A stretch of 64,000 nucleotides of DNA from Acidobacteriota bacterium. GTDB taxonomy: Bacteria; Acidobacteriota; Terriglobia; Acidiferrales; UBA7541. The stretch spans positions 1 through 64,000 of the forward strand of contig JAJPIE010000012.1 in the NCBI GenBank assembly GCA_021324935.1. Reading direction: 5' to 3'. The notes under the pieces are model-generated. The model was not told where the DNA came from, did not search any database, and saw nothing but the letters and a program-made list of their open reading frames with translations. The translations under genes and the position numbers were made by a program. Shown piece after piece: positions 18,861 to 27,916 of the stretch. How positions within the stretch are numbered: the stretch's first letter is position 1; each line of letters begins with the position of its first letter.

Positions 18861-20225
18861 TTACTTCTTTACTTCGCTCCTCTCCACCACCCCAATCTCC
18901 TCCAGCGCCTTCAAATACTCCGCCACCAACTCCAACGACACGGGCCCGTACTCCGCCGCGACCGCATCCCGAATCTCCTGCGCATTCCTCTGCCCATCCG
19001 CAAAATTCAGCACCTCATATGCATACTCTTCCCCGCCGCCCCACAATCCCTCGTACTCCAGCAGCTTCGGCTTCGTCGAATGTCCCTGCTTTGCCCACTC
19101 CGTCGAAAATAGTCATACCCAAACACCACCATCGGCCCTTTCGGTTCCCTCTTCCTTTTGAATATCAGCGAACCTTCCCCTGCGGGAACAGCGCGGAGCA
19201 ACTTCGACGCCATGAGGGCAGAATCCACAACGGGGACTCCATATAATGCATGAGTGTCTGCAACCGCTTTCCCTGGAGCAAATTGTGTGAGGGAGTTCAC
19301 AAGTTTCTCTTCAACGTCATCTGCCAGAAATGGCGCGGTCCCGCCGCGATCTCTCGTGGACAATGCTGCTAGTCGAACCTGCGCATCATGAATTCGCAGT
19401 TGACGACCGGTATCCATGGCTCCAACGAGTTGGGGCAAGCTTGATGCATTCATCCCCGCCAGAAAATACCCGCTCGCATTGTCATTTGCTCCCGGCCGCT
19501 GATGATCCAGATGACACGAATAAGCAATCTCCTCTTCCTTCAACTTCGGCTCCTCACCAGGAATCGTCGCCGTCACCACCTCGTAATTCCCCGGGTGCTG
19601 TCCCGCTTTCACCACCGCATGCAGCACGATCTTGTCGCCCTTCGCCAGGCGCTCCTGAAATGCGTGCGCTGTTCTCAGCGACACCATGAACGCAAATGTC
19701 TTGTTCGTCGAAAACGTCTCCAGATGCCCCCACCGAATCGCATCCAGATTCTCTCCCCACCACGCCGTCTTCTGGTTCTGCGCGTAACTCACGATTCCCA
19801 CCGCTCCAAACTGTCCCACCGCCAGATCCTGCACCGCTCCCGGTTGCTCGCTCACCAGCACAACCTTCGTACGCTTCAGACTGGAGGAGACGCAGCTCCC
19901 CCTCTCTCGCATCCCATGCTGGCCTTGACCTCTGAGTCCCATACATCACTGCCCCATCCGCCGGAAACTGCAAAATCTCCACATCGCTCAACCCGTACTC
20001 TTTCAACTTCCCCGCCACCAGCTCCGCCGCTGCATGAAATCCTTGCGATCCTCTCTGCCGGTGAATCGCCGCGATCCCCTCCAGATTCCTCTTTGCCATC
20101 GCTCCGCTGATCTCCCCCGCAATCGCCGCCACCTCCTTCTCCGCCAACAGCGGCGGCTTCTGCCCCCACGCCCCGACCGCCGCCATCAACAATCCCGCCA
20201 TCGTCAACGTCGCAATTTTCCTCAT
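18861..20225 (-). pseudogene. Decayed M28 family metallopeptidase
   Basis: Three reading frames together resemble one secreted M28 peptidase. The N-terminal part (from ATG 20225, MRKIATLTMAG, with GAGGGG upstream) has a signal peptide and the helical start of the family. A frameshift near 19.88-19.93 kb moves to a frame carrying the zinc motif HLDHQRPGANDNASG. A second shift near 19.03-19.08 kb leads to the C-terminal winged-helix-like segment ending at 18861. After the zinc motif the normal catalytic sequence is missing, so there is internal loss as well as frameshifts. The individual open frames should not be read as separate genes. Confidence 0.8.
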
Positions 20226-20320
20226 CGCCCCTCGCTTCAATCCAGCCATGATTCTATTCCTGACTTCACCGCGTCACCATACTCGAACTCTCTTCTTCTC
20301 TTCCTTTCTTCCCTCTTACA

Positions 20321-20426
20321 TGTTGCGCTGGCCTTCATGCCAGCCCTTCTGTCATCCCGACCGGAGGCTCGCGTCTTTCGCGAGCCGCAGTGGAGGGACC
20401 GTGGCTTGATCAATGCGTCTTGGCAT
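20321..20426 (+). repeat. Dispersed repeat, type B copy 1 (left of MFS gene)
   Basis: About 105 bases closely resemble 21774-21878, in the same direction. The core contains CCGGAGGCTCGCGTCTT and ends GCGTCTTG. This copy has a perfect 8-bp hairpin GGCTCGCG/CGCGAGCC. The two copies bracket the MFS transporter gene. Confidence 0.8.
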
Positions 20427-20537
20427 AAGCCAATGGAAGAATTCCCCTCTCCGTGACTTCTGTGTTCTTCCTCTGTGGCCTCTGTGTTGAAATCCACTCT
20501 TACTCCCATCCCCGCTTATAATTGAATCGCGCACTCC

Positions 20538-21752
20538 ATGACCGACTCTCCCTCGCCCGCCGTCCCCGTAACCCCCGCCGATTCCTCTCTCACCACCACC
20601 CTCAAAATCCTTCCACCCGTTTCCTTTACCTTCATCTGCTATCTCACGATCGGCATCCCTCTCGCCGTCCTTCCCACTTACGCCCACCTGCGGCTTGGCT
20701 ACGGCACCGTTCTCGCCGGACTCGTCATCAGCGCCCAATACGTCGCCACCGTGATCTCTCGCCCGCGCGCCGGCCGCATGATCGACCACCTCGGCCCCAA
20801 GCGCGTCGTCATCTACGGCCTTTTCGCCTGCGCCGCCAGTGGCCTCTGCACTTTCGCCGCTTCTTTTTTCACGCGCATCCCGCTCGTTGCCTTGTCTTCG
20901 ATCTTGCTAGGCCGCCTCGCCCTTGGCGTCGGCGAAAGCATGGTCGGCACGGGCGCCTCCATCTGGGGCATCGGACGCGCCGGCTCGCAGCACATCGCCA
21001 AAGTCATCTCCTGGAACGGCGTCGCCACCTTCGGCGCGCTCTCCGTCGGCGCTCCCTTCGGTGTCTTTCTTCTCCAACACTGGGGGCTCGCCTCCGTCGG
21101 CCTGCTCATCGCCGCTCTCGCCATCGGCAGCGTCGCGTTTGCGGTGCGTGTTCCGCGCATCCCGGTTTCCGCGCCGCGCCATCTGCCCTTCGCTCACGTT
21201 TTCTGGAAAGTCGCCCCGCACGGCACCGCCTTGGCCTTCGGTGGCATGGGCTTCGGCGTTCTCGCCACCTTTATTACTCTTTTTTTCGCCCAGCTCCACT
21301 GGTCTGGCGCCGCTTTCACGCTTTCCATCTACGGTGTCGCCTTCATCTGCACGCGCCTGATCTTCTCCGGTCTCATTCCCCGTCTCGGCGGCTTCCCTGT
21401 CGCCATCGCCTCTCTCTTCATCGAAATCTTTGGTCTGCTCTTGCTCGGTTTCGCGCGCGTCCCCTCGGCGGCCTTCGCTGCCGCCGGACTCATCGGCTTC
21501 GGTTTCTCTCTCGTCTTTCCCGCGCTAGGCGTGGAAGCTGTCCGCCTCCTCCCCGTCGAAAATCGTGGCACCGCCCTCGGCACCTACAATCTCTTCATCG
21601 ACCTCTCTCTTTTCTTCGCCGGCCCTCTCGCCGGCGCCATCATCAGCCACGCCGGCTACCGCGCCTCCTTTCTAAGTTGCGCCGCCGGCGTCTTCTTCGC
21701 CTTTCTCCTCACCCTTTTCCTCGCCTCCCGCTCCCGCAAGCCTTCACCTTAG
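20538..21752 (+). CDS. MFS transporter
   Basis: This 404-residue protein has twelve hydrophobic segments. The MFS loop signature lies between helices 2 and 3 (ISRPRAGRMIDHLGPKRV), and a duplicated counterpart follows helix 8. It resembles the YhhS/arabinose-efflux group of drug/sugar exporters, so it is probably a proton-driven efflux pump; the substrate is not predictable. The start ATG 20538 begins MTDSPSP. It is bracketed by the type B repeats and shows the C-rich coding strand of this part of the window. Confidence 0.9.
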   Translation: MTDSPSPAVPVTPADSSLTTTLKILPPVSFTFICYLTIGIPLAVLPTYAHLRLGYGTVLAGLVISAQYVATVISRPRAGRMIDHLGPKRVVIYGLFACAASGLCTFAASFFTRIPLVALSSILLGRLALGVGESMVGTGASIWGIGRAGSQHIAKVISWNGVATFGALSVGAPFGVFLLQHWGLASVGLLIAALAIGSVAFAVRVPRIPVSAPRHLPFAHVFWKVAPHGTALAFGGMGFGVLATFITLFFAQLHWSGAAFTLSIYGVAFICTRLIFSGLIPRLGGFPVAIASLFIEIFGLLLLGFARVPSAAFAAAGLIGFGFSLVFPALGVEAVRLLPVENRGTALGTYNLFIDLSLFFAGPLAGAIISHAGYRASFLSCAAGVFFAFLLTLFLASRSRKPSP

Positions 21753-21773
21753 GCTTGCTCGGATCCGGCTCAA

Positions 21774-21878
21774 TGTAGCCCTGGCTTTTATGCCGGTCTT
21801 TCTGTAATCGCGGCCGGAGGCTCGCGTCTTCTGGAAGCCGCAGCGGAGGAACCATGGCTTGCTCGTTGCGTCTTGACA
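21774..21878 (+). repeat. Dispersed repeat, type B copy 2 (right of MFS gene)
   Basis: Direct copy of the repeat at 20321-20426, with scattered mismatches; the internal hairpin of copy 1 is degraded here. It starts 21 nt after the MFS stop. Confidence 0.8.
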
Positions 21879-22014
21879 CCCGACTCTCCAACGCATTCCG
21901 CTCCTTTGCCTCGTTTACCTCCTTAACCTCCTTTACTTCCACTCATCCGCCCGCATCCAATCCCCATGAAATCTTTCTCCTCTCTTCCGCGTATCATTGT
22001 CTGACGCCACTCTC

Positions 22015-22725
22015 ATGCCCACTGCCGATCCCGCCATCCAACTCGACCGTGTCTCCCGCCACTACTCCATGGGTGAAACCTCCGTCCGCGCCGTCGACGA
22101 TGTCTCGCTCTCCATTCTCCCAAACGAATTTCTCTCCCTCCTCGGCTCTTCCGGCTCCGGAAAGTCCACCTTGCTGAATCTCATCGCCGGACTCGACCGC
22201 CCCACCTCCGGCTCCATTGTCGCCCTCGGCCAGGACATCGCCTCGCTCTCTCCGCTCGAACTCGCCCGGTATCGCTGTAACACGATCGGCATGATCTTCC
22301 AGTCTTTCAACCTCCTGCCGCGCATGACTCTCGAGGAAAATGTCGAACTCCCCCTCCGCCTCGCCGAAGTCGATCGCGCCGAGCGTCCCGCGCGCGTCCG
22401 CGAAGCCCTCGAACGCGTCCGCCTCACCCACCGCCTCGGCCATCGCCCCGCGCAACTTTCCGGCGGCGAACAGCAGCGCGTCGCCATCGCCCGCGCCCTC
22501 GTCAATCGCCCCAAAATCCTTCTCGCGGATGAACCCACTGGCAACCTCGACTCCTCCACCGGCGAAGCCATTCTCACCCTTCTCCGTGAACTCCAGTCCA
22601 AGCTCGGCATGACCATCGTCATGGTTACCCACGAACGCCCGCTCGCAGAAAAATTCGCCGACCGGCTGGTCACGCTCGGGGATGGCAAGCTTCTCGCGAC
22701 CGCATCCGCAAAGGGCCTCCCGTAA
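22015..22725 (+). CDS. ABC transporter ATP-binding protein (MacB/LolD type)
   Basis: From ATG 22015 (MPTADPA) this encodes about 236 residues with Walker A GSSGSGKST, Q-loop IFQSFNLLPRM, signature LSGGEQQR, Walker B ILLADEP and the H-loop VTHE. This is the pattern of the MacB/LolD/FtsE group that powers FtsX-type permeases. Its TAA stop overlaps the permease ATG as TAATG, so the two are coupled. A TTG start 18 nt upstream is possible. Confidence 0.93.
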   Translation: MPTADPAIQLDRVSRHYSMGETSVRAVDDVSLSILPNEFLSLLGSSGSGKSTLLNLIAGLDRPTSGSIVALGQDIASLSPLELARYRCNTIGMIFQSFNLLPRMTLEENVELPLRLAEVDRAERPARVREALERVRLTHRLGHRPAQLSGGEQQRVAIARALVNRPKILLADEPTGNLDSSTGEAILTLLRELQSKLGMTIVMVTHERPLAEKFADRLVTLGDGKLLATASAKGLP

Positions 22726-24086
22726 TGAATCCCCGCGACCTCACCGATCTCGCTTTTCGCAACTTGCGCGAATCCGTCCTGCGCAACGTCCTCACCACGC
22801 TCGGCGTCGCCGTCGGCGTCGCTTCTTTCGTCGCCATTATCTCCATCGGCGTCGGCCTCCAGCAGCTCGCTTCCCGGCGACTCTCCGAAAGCGGGCTCTT
22901 CGACACCATCCTCGTCACTCCGAAAACGAATTTCCGCGGCATGGACCGGCCGAATCCTGAACCGGAATCCGGCAAACCGCCTCGCCCGCTCGACGAAGAC
23001 GCCCGCAAGGAATTTGAAAAGCTTCCCAACGTCGTCGAGGTCTATCCCCAAATCCGCTTTTTCACCGAAGTCCGCTTCAACAACAAGCCCTTCGCCACCG
23101 TCGTCGCCGGCATGCCGGACTCCTCCAAAAACTCCGGCGCCTTCGACGGCATGCAAGGCCGCTTCTTCTCTTCCACCACCGCCGACGAAGCCATCCTTCA
23201 GATCGAATTTGCCAAGGAACTCTCCGAACAGCCTTCTTCCCTCCTCGGCCAGGATCTGATCCTCCGCTACGCCGAACGCCAGGCCCTTCCTTCCTCAACA
23301 ACGAGCACCGACACCTCCCGCAACTCTGCCGAAGCCCCAACTGGCGGCTTCTCCATCGTTCCCAGAGAGCTTCATCTGAAAATTGTCGGCATCGTCGAAA
23401 CCGAGCCCGCCGCGGGCTACGGCGGCTACGGCAACGGGCGTCTCCTCATGCCGCTCGGAGCCGCGAGCGCCCTGCGTGCCGCTCAAGTCAATGATCTACG
23501 CGATATCGTTCGCGATTCCGCATCCAACAAAACCACTTACTCTTCGCTTTCCGTCCGCGCCAAATCCCCCTCGCAAGTTCAGGCGATCGAGGACTCCATC
23601 AAGAAAATGGGCTTCCGCGCCTTCTCTCTTCTAGACGCCTCTAAATCCCTCCGAATCTTCTTCACCGTCTTCGATCTCCTCGTTGGCATCTTCGGCAGCC
23701 TCGCCCTCGCCGTCGCCACTCTCGGCATCGTTAACACGCTGGTCATGGCCATCCTCGAACGCCGCCGCGAGATCGGCGTACTCAAGGCCCTCGGCGCTTC
23801 CGACGCCGACGTCCAGCAACTCTTCTTCGTCGAGGCCGGCGTTATGGGTTTCCTCGGCGGCATCCTCGGCGTCGGATTTGGCTGGGTTCTCAGCCGCGCC
23901 ATGACCTTCGGCACCAACTTCTATCTCTACCGCCAGAATCTGAATCCCATCGAACTCACCGCCGTCCCCTGGTGGCTTGCCCTCGCCGCACTCGTCATTG
24001 CGGTTCTTGTCAGCCTTGCCGCCGGCCTCTATCCTGCTTCTCGTGCCGCCAAGCTCAACCCTGTCGACGCCCTCCGCTATGAGTAG
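22725..24086 (+). CDS. ABC transporter permease (MacB/FtsX family)
   Basis: This 453-residue protein has an N-terminal transmembrane helix (about 18-42), a large periplasmic MacB-PCD-like domain and three C-terminal helices (about 310-335, 360-390, 415-440). The ending ASRAAKLNPVDALRYE is typical of MacB permeases. With the upstream ATPase it forms a mechanotransmission-type exporter; the cargo could be a macrolide-like compound, peptide or lipoprotein. No membrane fusion protein gene is adjacent. Confidence 0.93.
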   Translation: MNPRDLTDLAFRNLRESVLRNVLTTLGVAVGVASFVAIISIGVGLQQLASRRLSESGLFDTILVTPKTNFRGMDRPNPEPESGKPPRPLDEDARKEFEKLPNVVEVYPQIRFFTEVRFNNKPFATVVAGMPDSSKNSGAFDGMQGRFFSSTTADEAILQIEFAKELSEQPSSLLGQDLILRYAERQALPSSTTSTDTSRNSAEAPTGGFSIVPRELHLKIVGIVETEPAAGYGGYGNGRLLMPLGAASALRAAQVNDLRDIVRDSASNKTTYSSLSVRAKSPSQVQAIEDSIKKMGFRAFSLLDASKSLRIFFTVFDLLVGIFGSLALAVATLGIVNTLVMAILERRREIGVLKALGASDADVQQLFFVEAGVMGFLGGILGVGFGWVLSRAMTFGTNFYLYRQNLNPIELTAVPWWLALAALVIAVLVSLAAGLYPASRAAKLNPVDALRYE

Positions 24087-24203
24087 TCTTTGGAGTGCGG
24101 CTTGCCCCAAGTCTTGCCGAGGGGAAGTGCAGCTTCCAGTTTCACGGTCGCGACCGTGCCACCTTTTCCCTTGTCCTCCAGCACCCAAACCAACAGTCAC
24201 GGC

Positions 24204-24265
24204 GGGTGCCCCACCTTTGGTGGTTTTTGCAAAGGGTGAGTTCTTACGATCGCACGGCAACCGCC
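24204..24265 (+). repeat. Dispersed repeat, type C copy 1 (left of esterase)
   Basis: The stretch around GGGTGCCCCACCTTTGGT followed by CTTACGATC recurs at 25326-25380 in the same orientation. The two copies bracket the esterase gene. Confidence 0.7.
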
Positions 24266-24278
24266 TTTCCTCTCTTCC

Positions 24279-24362
24279 GTCATCCCGAGCGCAGCAGCCC
24301 AACTTTCTCCTTCGCGGCGTTTTTGGGCGCGTCGGGCTGCGCAGTCGAGGGATCCAGGATCT
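24279..24362 (+). repeat. Dispersed repeat, type A copy 2
   Basis: Counterpart of 18733-18814; begins GTCATCCCGA, shares GCGTCGGGCTGCGCAGTCG and ends GGGATCCAGG. It lies just upstream of the esterase start. Confidence 0.7.
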
Positions 24363-24366
24363 CCCC

Positions 24367-25260
24367 GTGTGTTTCGCCTCCCGCTTTTCTTCTCTCGTCA
24401 CTCGTCATTCGTCACTCGCCACTTTGTTCTTTCTCCTCCTCACCCTCCCCCTCCACGCCACTGGCCGCGTCGAATGCAACTCCCTCAATTCCAAAATCCT
24501 CTCCCGCTCCGTTCCCTACTGCGTCGTCCTACCCGCTTCCTTCGACGCCGACAAAACCAGAAAATTCCCCATCCTCTATGACCTTCACGGCCTCGGCGAC
24601 AACGAACAGTTCCTCGTCCACTCCGGCCTCTGGAATCTCGTCGAAGACCTGCGTGACAATCAGCAACTCAAGGACTTTCTCATCGTCACTCCGGATGGTG
24701 ACGCGAGCTTCTACATCAACTCCCGCGACGGCAAAAATCGCTACGAGGATTTTTTGCTCGAAGAATTCTTTCCCTTCGTCGAAAAACGTTACCGCGCCGC
24801 TCCCGGCCGCGCCAACCGCGCCATTTCCGGCGTATCCATGGGAGGCTACGGCGCGCTCCATCTGGCCTTCCGCCATCCGCAACTCTTCGGTTCCGTCAGC
24901 GCTCATAGCGCCGCCCTCATTGAAAAACTTCCCAGTTTTCTCGGGCCTTCTTCTTCCGGTTCTCCTCGCTCGCGCGTGCTCGGCGGCGTCTTCGGCAATC
25001 CTCCCGATCCGGTCTTCTGGGATCGCAACAGTCCCATCGTTCTCGCCCGCATCGCCAATCTCGCGGGGATGAAAATCTATTTCGATTGCGGCGATCAGGA
25101 CGATTACGGCTTCGACGCCGGCGCCCGCGCCCTCGGCAAAATCCTCACCTCACGCCACATCCCCCACGAATTCCACATCTTTCCCGGCCGCCACGACCCC
25201 GCCTACTTCGCCGGCCACATTCCCGCCTCCCTCCAGTTCCACTCCCGCCTCTTCCCCTAG
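24367..25260 (+). CDS. Secreted esterase (alpha/beta hydrolase, esterase D-like)
   Basis: The catalytic domain has the nucleophile Ser157 in GVSMGGYG, an Asp in CGDQDDYGF and a His in FPGRHDPAYF, the esterase D / feruloyl-esterase-like order. The oxyanion region is LYDLHGLGDNE. I place the start at GTG 24367, which gives about 297 residues with a signal peptide (LATLFFLLLTLPLHA). The start is uncertain because upstream sequence is repetitive and no ribosome binding site is clear. The first part of the signal peptide is encoded by a heptanucleotide repeat array. Confidence 0.83.
   Translation: MCFASRFSSLVTRHSSLATLFFLLLTLPLHATGRVECNSLNSKILSRSVPYCVVLPASFDADKTRKFPILYDLHGLGDNEQFLVHSGLWNLVEDLRDNQQLKDFLIVTPDGDASFYINSRDGKNRYEDFLLEEFFPFVEKRYRAAPGRANRAISGVSMGGYGALHLAFRHPQLFGSVSAHSAALIEKLPSFLGPSSSGSPRSRVLGGVFGNPPDPVFWDRNSPIVLARIANLAGMKIYFDCGDQDDYGFDAGARALGKILTSRHIPHEFHIFPGRHDPAYFAGHIPASLQFHSRLFP
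24394..24423 (+). repeat. Heptanucleotide tandem repeat (CTCGYCA)4 in esterase leader
   Basis: Four units CTCGTCA, CTCGTCA, TTCGTCA and CTCGCCA lie in the region encoding the N-terminal part of the esterase signal peptide. Confidence 0.8.
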
Positions 25261-25325
25261 TCCGCTGTGGCACGGACATTCCTGCTTGTGCAGCCGATGT
25301 CAGGGTACAAATCAAATGAACTTGA

Positions 25326-25380
25326 GGGTGCCCCACCCTTGGTTTGTATGGGTGGGTCCTTACGATCCAACGCCACCGGG
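25326..25380 (+). repeat. Dispersed repeat, type C copy 2 (right of esterase)
   Basis: Second copy of the repeat at 24204-24265, same orientation, starting 66 nt after the esterase stop and preceding the GH32 gene. Confidence 0.7.
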
Positions 25381-25426
25381 CTTCTTCTCTTCGGTCTTAG
25401 AATTTCTCCGTGGTATCTTCATCTCC

Positions 25427-26953
25427 ATGCCCACCCGCCGCGCCTTCATCAAATCCCTCGTTGCGGCCTCCACTCTCTCTGCTCTCCCCAAAAATCTTCT
25501 CGCCACACAATCCGTCTCCTCATCCCAACTCGCCTCCGATCCTCTCCGTCCCCAATTTCATCTCCTCCCCGCTCGCAACTGGATGAACGACCCTAACGGC
25601 CCCATCTTCTGGCGCGGCCGCTACCACATGTTCTTCCAATACAATCCCCACGCCGATGGCTGGGGCGACATACACTGGGCTCACGCCGTCAGCCCGGACA
25701 TGCTGCACTGGCAGCATCTTCCCGTCGCTCTCGCTCCTACGCCCAATGGTCCCGACGCCGACGGCTGCTTTTCCGGCAGCGCCGTACTTCATCTCGGCAC
25801 GCCCACTCTCCTCTACACCGGCGTCAAAACCGTCGCACCTGCCGAAGCCACCCTTCGCGATGGCATGCACAATTTTCTGGAAACCCAATGCCTCGCCACT
25901 TCCAGCGATCCTGAACTTCGCACTTGGCGCAAGCGCGCAACTCCGGTGCTCCATCCGCCGCGCGACCCCAATCTCACGGGCTTTCGCGATCCCTGCCTTT
26001 GGCAGGAAAACCGCCTCTGGCTCATGGGCATTGGCTCCGGCCAGCACGGCGCCGGCGGACAAATTCTTCTCTATCGCTCTCGCGATCTGCTCCGCTGGGA
26101 ATTTCTCCACGCTCTCGCCCAGGGCGAATCAACCGGCCTCAAAACGCTCGATCCCGTCGACGCCGGCGACATGTGGGAATGCCCGGATTTCTTCGAGCTG
26201 GACGGGAAACACGTCCTGCTTTATTCCACGCAACGCAAAGTTTTCTGGGAAGTCGGTGATTACGACAAGAGAGAGCAACGATTTCATTCGCAGAAACGCG
26301 GGCTGCTCGATCGCGGGTCATTTTACGCGCCCAAATCACAGCTCGACAAGCAAGAGCGCCGCATCTTGTGGGGCTGGATTCCCGAGGCGCGCCCCGAAGC
26401 CGAATACTTGGCCGCCGGCTGGGCGGGTTGCATGTCACTGCCTCGGATTCTTGCTCTCAATGCCGACAACGAACTCACCCTGCGCGTCATTGACGATATC
26501 TCCGCCCTTCATATCGCCGAAACTTCCTGGACGCTTCGCTCTTCCGCCACCGAGCAGCAACGCACGAACATACGCCAATTCACCATCGGCGGCGCCGCGC
26601 TCAAACTCGAGATTGTCGCTTCACAAAAACCCTTCCACCTCGCGCTCGCCGACGAAGTAATGCCTCTTCTGCAGATCGCCTTCGATCCCGCCGCCACTGG
26701 CCGCGAGCTTCAGCTCAACTCCGCCTTCGCGCCGCTTCCGCCGCGCAAATCCGGCGATCATCACATCACCATCTACCTCGACGCCTCCGTTATCGAATCC
26801 TTCGCCGACAATACTCTGGCCCTCACCGCCCGCGTCTATCGCGCCCCGCAATCCCCGCTGCGCCTGGCCATCTCCGATGCCGATCTCGATTCCCTGTACT
26901 CCCTCTCCGTCACCAAGCTCCAGCCAATCTCTCCGGACCGCCTCACCACCTGA
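25427..26953 (+). CDS. Secreted glycoside hydrolase family 32 (fructan/sucrose hydrolase)
   Basis: From ATG 25427 the protein has about 508 residues. It opens with a twin-arginine-like signal (TRRAFIKSLVAAS). The family 32 motifs are all present: WMNDPNG with nucleophile Asp55, FRDP (Asp188) as transition-state stabiliser, and WECPDFF with acid/base Glu251. A C-terminal beta-sandwich ends with the family stretch YLDASVIESFADN. It should hydrolyse beta-fructosyl bonds in levan, inulin or sucrose outside the cytoplasm. The longer in-frame start at 25286 lies in repeat sequence and is unlikely. Confidence 0.93.
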   Translation: MPTRRAFIKSLVAASTLSALPKNLLATQSVSSSQLASDPLRPQFHLLPARNWMNDPNGPIFWRGRYHMFFQYNPHADGWGDIHWAHAVSPDMLHWQHLPVALAPTPNGPDADGCFSGSAVLHLGTPTLLYTGVKTVAPAEATLRDGMHNFLETQCLATSSDPELRTWRKRATPVLHPPRDPNLTGFRDPCLWQENRLWLMGIGSGQHGAGGQILLYRSRDLLRWEFLHALAQGESTGLKTLDPVDAGDMWECPDFFELDGKHVLLYSTQRKVFWEVGDYDKREQRFHSQKRGLLDRGSFYAPKSQLDKQERRILWGWIPEARPEAEYLAAGWAGCMSLPRILALNADNELTLRVIDDISALHIAETSWTLRSSATEQQRTNIRQFTIGGAALKLEIVASQKPFHLALADEVMPLLQIAFDPAATGRELQLNSAFAPLPPRKSGDHHITIYLDASVIESFADNTLALTARVYRAPQSPLRLAISDADLDSLYSLSVTKLQPISPDRLTT

Positions 26954-27036
26954 GTGCACCGTTTCTTTCAACCGGCGCATCCCATTCTTGTGTACCATTT
27001 TCCGCGCACACCATCGCACACAACTCGGAGGTCTCC

Positions 27037-27612
27037 ATGCGTCGCTTCCTCTCCATAGTTTGTCTCGCCGTCCTCGCGGTCGCGCTTCTCCCGCATTTTG
27101 GCAAGGCCCAGGAGAAGCCCACCGGCGTGCGCGGCGAATTCCTCAATGAAATCTCCTATTACGAGCAACGTTACACGCATCTCGCCGAAGCCGTCCCGGC
27201 CGACAAATACACCTGGCGACCCGGCGAAGGCGTCCGCTCCATCGGCGAAGTCTACATGCACATCGCCGCGGCCAATTACAATCTCGCCAAACTGCTCGGC
27301 ACTCCCGTCCCGGATGGCATCGACCCGAAATCCTTCCTCGCTTCCGCAGGCGATAAATCCAAAACCCTGCAAACGCTGAAAGATTCCTTCGCCCATTTCC
27401 GCAACGCCGTCCTCGCCATCAACGACGCCGACCTCAACAACTCCATCAAATTCTTTGGCCAGGACACCACCATTCGCGGCACTTTCATTCTTCTCACCGG
27501 CCACTTCGGCGAACACCTCGGCCAGTCCATCGCCTACGCCCGCATGAACGCCATCGTTCCCCCCTGGACCGAAGAGCGCCTCAAGCAAGAAGCCGCCAAG
27601 CCCAAGCCGTAG
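27037..27612 (+). CDS. Exported DinB-like (DUF664-type) four-helix protein
   Basis: This 191-residue protein has a signal peptide (IVCLAVLAVALLPHFGKAQ) and a DinB-like helical bundle. The three metal-binding histidines of the fold are visible: one in VYMHIAAANYNL and two in GHFGEHLGQ. GGAGG lies 5 nt upstream of the ATG. DinB-fold proteins are often thiol-dependent metalloenzymes, but the exported members are uncharacterised. The function is unknown. Confidence 0.9.
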   Translation: MRRFLSIVCLAVLAVALLPHFGKAQEKPTGVRGEFLNEISYYEQRYTHLAEAVPADKYTWRPGEGVRSIGEVYMHIAAANYNLAKLLGTPVPDGIDPKSFLASAGDKSKTLQTLKDSFAHFRNAVLAINDADLNNSIKFFGQDTTIRGTFILLTGHFGEHLGQSIAYARMNAIVPPWTEERLKQEAAKPKP

Positions 27613-27624
27613 TCCGCCTTCCAG

Positions 27625-27672
27625 TGTAGGGGCGGCTTCTTGCCCTGAGCCTTGCGAAGGGTTACGCCGCCT
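27625..27672 (+). repeat. 48-bp direct repeat copy 1 (left of methyltransferase)
   Basis: The 48 bases starting TGTAGGGG and ending CGCCGCCT match 29091-29138 with only a few differences, in the same orientation. The core CCTGAGCCTTGCGAAGGGTT is identical in both. The pair brackets the DpnA-like methyltransferase gene. Confidence 0.9.
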
Positions 27673-27916
27673 TCTGCTCCTCTTGTAGCACATGCCCGTA
27701 ACCTGGCTCCGGGAGCACCGGCCTAAGCCTGTGCCTTGGCTCTTCCCCTCTTCTCCGCGCCCTCTGCGCCTCCTCCCCTCCCCCTCTGCGCAACCTCTCC
27801 CTCTTCTCTTCCATCTTTGCTTCCTTGCCTCCTTACCTCCTCAATTCTCTCTGTTCTCTTGACTCTGTTTCCCACCTGATCAACGATCCGGATCGATCAA
27901 CTCCCGTACTGGAACA
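27673..27916. promoter_or_regulatory. Leader of the methyltransferase gene with a GATC cluster
   Basis: The stretch is pyrimidine-rich and without a gene. Just before the ATG, four GATC sites occur within 21 bases (27878-27881, 27885-27888, 27891-27894, 27895-27898). Chance expectation is one per 256 bases. They may be targets of the methyltransferase encoded immediately downstream and so serve as a methylation-sensitive operator; this role is inference. Confidence 0.6.

Noticed and set aside
20522..21778. 418-codon open frame overlapping the MFS gene in another frame
   Set aside because: Arg/His/Ser-rich low-complexity product; the MFS frame has twelve helices and the family signature.
22062..23156. 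364-codon minus-strand frame over the ABC genes
   Set aside because: Shadow of conserved ABC transporter genes.
25286..25426. Longer N terminus for the GH32 protein
   Set aside because: It lies in the type C repeat and lacks signal-peptide character; ATG 25427 opens a twin-arginine-like signal.
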